Source: Bacteroidota bacterium (GTDB lineage Bacteria; Bacteroidota; Bacteroidia; Chitinophagales; Saprospiraceae). Taken from it: a stretch of 64,000 nt of DNA. The notes below the pieces were generated by a model that did not search any database, was not told the DNA's origin, and was given only the letters and a program-made list of their open reading frames with translations. The DNA is taken from assembly GCA_016124585.1 (NCBI GenBank), contig WGNL01000011.1:124001-188000 (forward strand), written 5' to 3'. A program made the translations under genes and the position numbers. Within the stretch, counting starts at the first letter, position 1. Each line of letters opens with the position of its first letter. Shown here in pieces: positions 60,116-64,000 of this stretch.

Positions 60116-60123
60116 CAAAGTTA
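60116..60123 (-). promoter_or_regulatory. Putative -7 element TAACTTTG for the TlpA-like gene
   Basis: Minus-strand TAACTTTG 30 bases upstream of the ATG at 60086, the same octamer as before nqrA and the HU/SPOR gene. No clear -33 element. Confidence 0.45.
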
Positions 60124-60294
60124 GCGCCGAAAACCCTGTAGCGGGCATTAAGGGGTGTTAACCATTCTCAAACGGACAGTTTGCAGACAATTATATTAAA
60201 ATGTACTGGCAATTATTTTCGGTGTCAAAGGCTTTGGTTACCTTTGGAGAAAGCCCTGCCATAAGAAGGCCAATCACTATCCAAAATTTCGCCT

Positions 60295-61959
60295 ATGAAA
60301 TTGTTGACCAGCTTGGCGCCCCTGCTTTTGGGCGGTTTATTTTGGGTGAAAAATATTCCTACTCAAACTAGGACGTCCCTGCCACTTGAAATCTGCGACA
60401 ATGGCATAGATGACGATGGAGATGGCCTTATTGACCTTAATGACACAACTGATTGTAACTGCCCTCTTGCGATACCAGCATCACTTATTCCAAATCCCTC
60501 CTTTGAAGAACGAAACTGTTGTCCACAAGATCGTTCAGAATTATATTGTGCCAAAGGCTGGATTCAGGCTTCAGAACCGACTACGGACTTCCTGCATACA
60601 TGTGGCTGGATGGGTTGGCCAGACCTTCCCCCGCCGCTCCCTTTTCCAGATGGTGAAGGCTGTATGGGGTTCCGAAATGGGAAAGTGGGAGCGTCTGGTG
60701 GCACAGGGGGGTCAGGTGGAGGCGGTAGTACAGGCGGGCCAGAAGCCGGCAACCCCAATTGGAAAGAATATGCTGGGGCCTGTTTGCTTGGTCCTTTAAA
60801 AGCTGGGACTGCCTATACCTTTGAGTTTTGGATTGGTTTTACCAAGTCATTCAATTCGCCACCTACAACGATCGTTTTTTATGGAACTACGGATTGTGCT
60901 AACCTTCCGTTTGGCATTAATGACGAAACATTTGGCTGCCCAACAAATGGGCCGGGCTGGGTGGAACTTGGCTCTGTACCAATCAGTGGAGTGATGGAGT
61001 GGAAAAAAAAAGAGATCAACATTATTCCTAACCAAGACATCTACGCCATCGCCATAGGCCCCAATTGTGAAGAAGTTGATCTGTTTACGCATACTTATTA
61101 TTTCTTCGACAACCTTGTGCTAGCAGAAACCGAACAGTTCGGTTACAATATCAAGGCAACTGGCAACCCTTGCGATGGCAGTTTTGCCCTAAACCTTCTT
61201 GATGTGGATACCTTACAATACCAGTGGTATAGGGATGGCGTTGCATTGGTTGGGGAAACTGGTGCAACGATTCACGGAATTCAAGACTTAGAGGGGGAGT
61301 ACCAAGTGAAGTTAGTAGGTCCCAATAGCTGTAAAGTTACACCACCATATACTTTGAAAATCCCAGTTTCCCATACGGAAGTTGATACCACCATATGCTT
61401 TGATGATGCCTTGTTTTTTGATGGGAACTATATCAACAAAGCTGGTCAATACTTGGCATATTTAAAGACTTGGGACGGGTGTGATAGCATTGTGCAATTG
61501 AACCTACATATTTCAGCGGCTGGTGTTGACACGGTTTATGCTCAGATTTTTGAATCGGAGAGTTATCAAATTGGCAAACATTCATACTCTAAAAAAGGAG
61601 AATATGATGAGGCATTTAAATCGTATATAGGTTGCGACAGTCTGGTACATTTGGTACTTGATTTTTACGACATCTATATTCCAAATGCAATTTCACCAAA
61701 TGATGATGGTATCAATGATTTTTTCACCATCTTTTCGGGAGCAGATGTAAAGGAGGTTCTGAGCTTGGAGGTATATGACCGATGGGGTGGACGGGTCTTC
61801 AACAACCAAGACATAAAGCCCAACGATGTAGTGGTGGGTTGGGATGGAACTCATAATGGAAAGCCAGCCTCTACCGGTGTGTATGTTTGGAAAGCAAATA
61901 TTGTTTTCAAAGATGGCAAAGCTAGAGAACTAACTGGAACTGTGACGCTAATCAAGTAG
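60295..61959 (+). CDS. T9SS type B (gliding-motility C-terminal) surface protein
   Basis: 554 residues. An N-terminal hydrophobic segment (about 3-18) acts as signal peptide. Next comes a calcium-loop motif EICDNGIDDDGDGLIDL (about 32-48). A Cys-rich, jelly-roll-like domain follows (about 62-280; IPNPSFEERNCC, AYTFEFWIGF), with a Gly-rich loop near 135-150. Ig-like segments (about 290-460) precede a clear type B T9SS sorting domain (about 462-554: YIPNAISPNDDGINDFFTIF, EVYDRWGGRVFNN, GWDGTHNGKPASTGVYVWKA). Type B cargo in flavobacteria includes SprB-like and other motility-associated proteins. Ligand unknown. A TACCTTTG octamer (60239-60246) is a candidate -7 element. Confidence 0.88.
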   Translation: MKLLTSLAPLLLGGLFWVKNIPTQTRTSLPLEICDNGIDDDGDGLIDLNDTTDCNCPLAIPASLIPNPSFEERNCCPQDRSELYCAKGWIQASEPTTDFLHTCGWMGWPDLPPPLPFPDGEGCMGFRNGKVGASGGTGGSGGGGSTGGPEAGNPNWKEYAGACLLGPLKAGTAYTFEFWIGFTKSFNSPPTTIVFYGTTDCANLPFGINDETFGCPTNGPGWVELGSVPISGVMEWKKKEINIIPNQDIYAIAIGPNCEEVDLFTHTYYFFDNLVLAETEQFGYNIKATGNPCDGSFALNLLDVDTLQYQWYRDGVALVGETGATIHGIQDLEGEYQVKLVGPNSCKVTPPYTLKIPVSHTEVDTTICFDDALFFDGNYINKAGQYLAYLKTWDGCDSIVQLNLHISAAGVDTVYAQIFESESYQIGKHSYSKKGEYDEAFKSYIGCDSLVHLVLDFYDIYIPNAISPNDDGINDFFTIFSGADVKEVLSLEVYDRWGGRVFNNQDIKPNDVVVGWDGTHNGKPASTGVYVWKANIVFKDGKARELTGTVTLIK

Positions 61960-62285
61960 CGGTAGGTGATCATCTTAATTTCCATTGATTATCAGTGTCA
62001 AATTAACCAGTTCCTTTATTATTAAAAATAATTAAATCTGTAAGAAATTGTTTTAGTCTGCTTTTTGTACCTACCTTTGTATTGTTCTTTGAGAAATTTT
62101 CTGTAAGCAAGAGAGATTTATCCGGCAAGGGTCTCTGTCAGTAGCCCGGTAAGTAAGTTTTCGTAAGTTCCATTAACTCCGCAACTCGTCTTCCGCCTTC
62201 TGCCTTTCTATCCCAAATTTGTTCGTTCCTAAATATTTACTGCTTCAGGAGTTGCTCTGATTTTTCACTTTAATCATTTTTTGCA
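61960..62285. other. Promoter and long leader of the RRM gene
   Basis: No gene. After AT-rich sequence there is a good promoter (62048-62079), then a leader of about 200 nt with C/T-rich words (for example CCGCCTTCTGCCTTTC) up to the ATG at 62286. A hairpin may form between 62120 and 62155 (CCGG...CCGG words), but I could not settle it by eye. Confidence 0.55.
62048..62079 (+). promoter_or_regulatory. Bacteroidota-type promoter (TTG-N21-TACCTTTG) for the RRM gene
   Basis: TTG at 62048-62050 and TACCTTTG at 62072-62079, 21 bases apart, within the 17-23 range of the Bacteroidota promoter. It gives a leader of about 200 nt. Confidence 0.6.
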
Positions 62286-62717
62286 ATGAACATTTTCGTA
62301 GCAAAACTGAACTTTGACACACAGGAAGATTACCTGCGTGAAGTGTTCGAAGAGTATGGCGAAGTCACATCGGCTTCTGTTATTACTGACAAATTTACTG
62401 GCAAATCTAAAGGCTATGCGTTCGTAGAAATGCCAAACGACAGCGAGGCTGAGAAGGCAATTGCGGAGTTGAACGAAAGCGAAATCGACGGTCGTACTAT
62501 CGTAGTGAAAAAAGCCGAACCACGTGAAGCACGTAGTGGCGGCGGCGGTGGTCGTGGCGGTTACGGCGGCGGCGGCGGTCGTGGCGGTGGCGGCTATGGC
62601 GGCGGCGGTGGTCGTGGCGGTTACGGCGGCGGCGGTGGTCGTGGCGGTGGCGGCTATGGCGGCGGCGGTCGTGACCGTGGTGGTTACGGCGGCGGCGGCG
62701 GTGGAGACCGTTGGTAA
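62286..62717 (+). CDS. Glycine-rich RRM RNA-binding protein
   Basis: 143 residues. One RNA recognition motif spans residues 2-79, with RNP2 NIFVAKLNF and RNP1 SKGYAFVEM. The tail (about 83-143) is Gly/Arg/Tyr-rich with RGGYGGGGG-type repeats, like plant and cyanobacterial cold-inducible glycine-rich RNA-binding proteins. It probably acts as an RNA chaperone in the cytoplasm. The long leader suggests post-transcriptional control, as known for cold-shock genes, which is inference. The Gly tail is encoded by repeated GGCGGCGGT/CGTGGC words. It is monocistronic with a strong terminator. Confidence 0.95.
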   Translation: MNIFVAKLNFDTQEDYLREVFEEYGEVTSASVITDKFTGKSKGYAFVEMPNDSEAEKAIAELNESEIDGRTIVVKKAEPREARSGGGGGRGGYGGGGGRGGGGYGGGGGRGGYGGGGGRGGGGYGGGGRDRGGYGGGGGGDRW

Positions 62718-62747
62718 TCTGCTTGCTTTTGCAACCAAGATATTTAA

Positions 62748-62779
62748 AAAAGGCCCCGGAGTTTGCTCTGGGGCCTTTT
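62748..62779 (+). terminator. Intrinsic terminator of the RRM gene
   Basis: Arms 62748-62761 and 62766-62779 pair over 14 bp (one G-T pair) around a 4-nt loop; the stem is flanked by A-rich sequence on the left and ends in TTTT on the right. Confidence 0.9.
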
Positions 62780-62838
62780 CCATTTTGGCACTAGCTGCTT
62801 TTTTTACTTAACCACAATTGGCAGCAATTCAAATCCCA

Positions 62839-63840
62839 TTACTTCCAAAATAAATCCACTCGGCGCTGGGCATTCTTTCGGAGATTTACATAAAACAAAT
62901 TGTAATCGGCAATATGATAGCTTTTCCTTTGGAAAAATAGGCTGCCTGGAAATTTTGGCTTATGTACCCAAAGTAATCCATCGTGGACCTGAGCATCAGC
63001 CCTGTGTGGCAACACTTTTTCAAAATCACGAGCAATCATGCCTTCGTTTAGGCTTGCTATAGCAAGGGTTTCATCCGTTCTCCATGTAAGTGGGTTAGTA
63101 ACAGCGATGCTGTCACCAACCATGGCGTTTCTTGGCGTATAACCATATTTATAGCTACGCCAAGTACAAAAACAGCCCGTTTGCTCTGGGTTGTCACAAG
63201 GGGGTATGCTGGAAAATTCATTTTTAAGTATGGGCCATCCGACCAAATAGGCTACCACCAGTTTGTTTCGCAAGGGCTTTTTATCAAAAAAATCTTTCAT
63301 GAGACGTTTGGCGTGCAGGGTGCCTTGACTATGCGAAGCGATGATTATTGGGCGACCTTGGTTGTAATTCTTTAAGTAAAACTCAAAAGCGGTTTTCACA
63401 TCTTCATACGCTAGGTCGAGCGCTCTTTTTGCAGATTCTTTATCCTTTGTAAAAAAACTACGATAATGCGCTTGGCGGTATCGTGGTGCGTACACCCTAC
63501 CTGCACCATTAAAGACACTTGCCTGATACAACATGGTGGACTCATCTACTTTTTTGTTCAGTTTAGTGTCATCTAAAGAGGCATTCCAATCCTTCGCTTT
63601 TTTATCCAGAAAAATAGTAGGGTGCAAGAAAAACACATCTACTTGTGCTTCATTTTGTAGGTTTTGAAATTCAGGGCCTGGGGTACGATCGGCAGGGTCA
63701 TCTTTTGTGGGTAGGGCAGCCCAACAAGAATTTTTCGAATAGTCCGGGGCAGGCGGAACGGAATTTGTTAAGAATGGCTGCGGTGATGAACAAGCGGCTA
63801 AAACAGTCAATAGTAAAGCAAATAGAACTGTATTTTTCAT
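62839..63840 (-). CDS. DUF3089 lipoprotein, alpha/beta-hydrolase-like
   Basis: 333 residues from the ATG at 63840, which gives a lipoprotein signal (MKNTVLFALLLTVLAAC, lipobox VLAA-C); an in-frame ATG at 63936 is too far upstream of it. The body matches DUF3089 (VDVFFLHPTIFLD, GAGRVYAPRYRQAHYRSFF, ALDLAYEDVKTAFEFYL). The putative nucleophile elbow is IIASHSQGTLHA, a lipase-like HSQG motif. It is expected to be membrane-anchored in the periplasm; the substrate is unknown. Minus-strand TACTTTTG at 63858-63865, about 20 bases upstream, fits TAnnTTTG and would leave a very short leader. Confidence 0.88.
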   Translation of the reverse strand: MKNTVLFALLLTVLAACSSPQPFLTNSVPPAPDYSKNSCWAALPTKDDPADRTPGPEFQNLQNEAQVDVFFLHPTIFLDKKAKDWNASLDDTKLNKKVDESTMLYQASVFNGAGRVYAPRYRQAHYRSFFTKDKESAKRALDLAYEDVKTAFEFYLKNYNQGRPIIIASHSQGTLHAKRLMKDFFDKKPLRNKLVVAYLVGWPILKNEFSSIPPCDNPEQTGCFCTWRSYKYGYTPRNAMVGDSIAVTNPLTWRTDETLAIASLNEGMIARDFEKVLPHRADAQVHDGLLWVHKPKFPGSLFFQRKSYHIADYNLFYVNLRKNAQRRVDLFWK

Positions 63841-64000
63841 TCGATTTGTTTTGAAAACAAAAGTAGAAAATATGACAGTATGCTTTCGACCGATTGTGGT
63901 CAGCATTGATATTAGCTTTGTCTTCTCTGCATGCAACCATGTATTTTCTAAGCCTTATGATTCAGGATTTTCGGACGAAATAAAAATTCGTTTTTGAAAT
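63841..64000. other. Upstream region of the DUF3089 gene, window end
   Basis: AT-rich; contains the -7 candidate TACTTTTG (minus, 63858-63865). Nothing else is seen before the window edge. Confidence 0.5.

Overview
The window looks like chromosomal DNA of a Bacteroidota member, most probably of the Saprospiraceae/Saprospiria type (inference from gene content, no search run). The evidence is: at least eight secreted proteins ending in type IX secretion system (T9SS) sorting domains (seven type A, one type B); several promoters with the Bacteroidota -7 element TAnnTTTG; few visible Shine-Dalgarno sequences; and lineage-typical families such as the DUF3276 PUR protein, an HU-CCDC81/SPOR protein, an S46 dipeptidyl peptidase and a Na+-pumping NADH:quinone reductase (Nqr). 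No rRNA, tRNA, insertion sequence, prophage or CRISPR array was seen.

Layout. 1-3.3 kb: the 5' part of nqrA (minus, running off the window start), a PUR-family nucleic-acid binding protein, a YfcE-type phosphoesterase and an HU-CCDC81/SPOR membrane protein. 3.6-7.3 kb: the oxidative pentose-phosphate operon gnd-zwf-pgl. 7.5-13.3 kb: a secreted five-haem cytochrome, an FG-GAP/ASPIC protein 24 bases behind it, and a convergent repeat-linker secreted protein. 13.8-25.7 kb: mainly cellular genes: a glycogen-binding domain fused to a histone-H1-like tail, DUF1761, DUF1905/YdeI, a YebC-type regulator, a MORN-caspase protein, a DUF4920 lipoprotein, a TPR-adenylate cyclase, a small TonB-C protein, a PhnP-like hydrolase, a beta-barrel-like protein, a Vsr-like nuclease and a GT39-like membrane glycosyltransferase. 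25.7-29.6 kb is accessory in character: a 42-bp tandem repeat, an unknown helical protein, and a membrane NACHT NTPase. 29.6-37.6 kb: ABC exporter, esterase, four-helix-bundle protein, fructose-1,6-bisphosphatase, small proteins and a DPP11-like S46 peptidase. 37.8-41.4 kb: a large repeat adhesin. 41.9-45.5 kb: an S24-type regulator, a small protein, an NAD(P)-binding protein and an ABC1/UbiB kinase. 46.5-62 kb: a surface-protein island with a cohesin/dockerin-like protein, two paralogous beta-helix/SprB-repeat giants, a TlpA-like redox protein and a type B T9SS cargo. 62.3-64 kb: a glycine-rich RRM protein and a DUF3089 lipoprotein.

How it fits together. The central metabolic genes (gnd, zwf, pgl, fbp) supply NADPH and sugar phosphates. 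A large part of the coding capacity makes T9SS-exported surface proteins for adhesion, extracellular redox chemistry and protein degradation, in keeping with a surface-attached or gliding heterotroph. Many gene ends carry perfect or near-perfect hairpins. Several intergenic gaps hold imperfect inverted repeats built from short repeated words. The most unusual points are a membrane-anchored form of NqrA, a T9SS-exported multihaem cytochrome, the CBM48-histone-tail fusion, the membrane NACHT protein in a repeat-rich pocket, a possible structured leader RNA before the cohesin/dockerin-like gene, and sharp base-composition breaks and a 94-bp identical block inside the giant adhesin genes.
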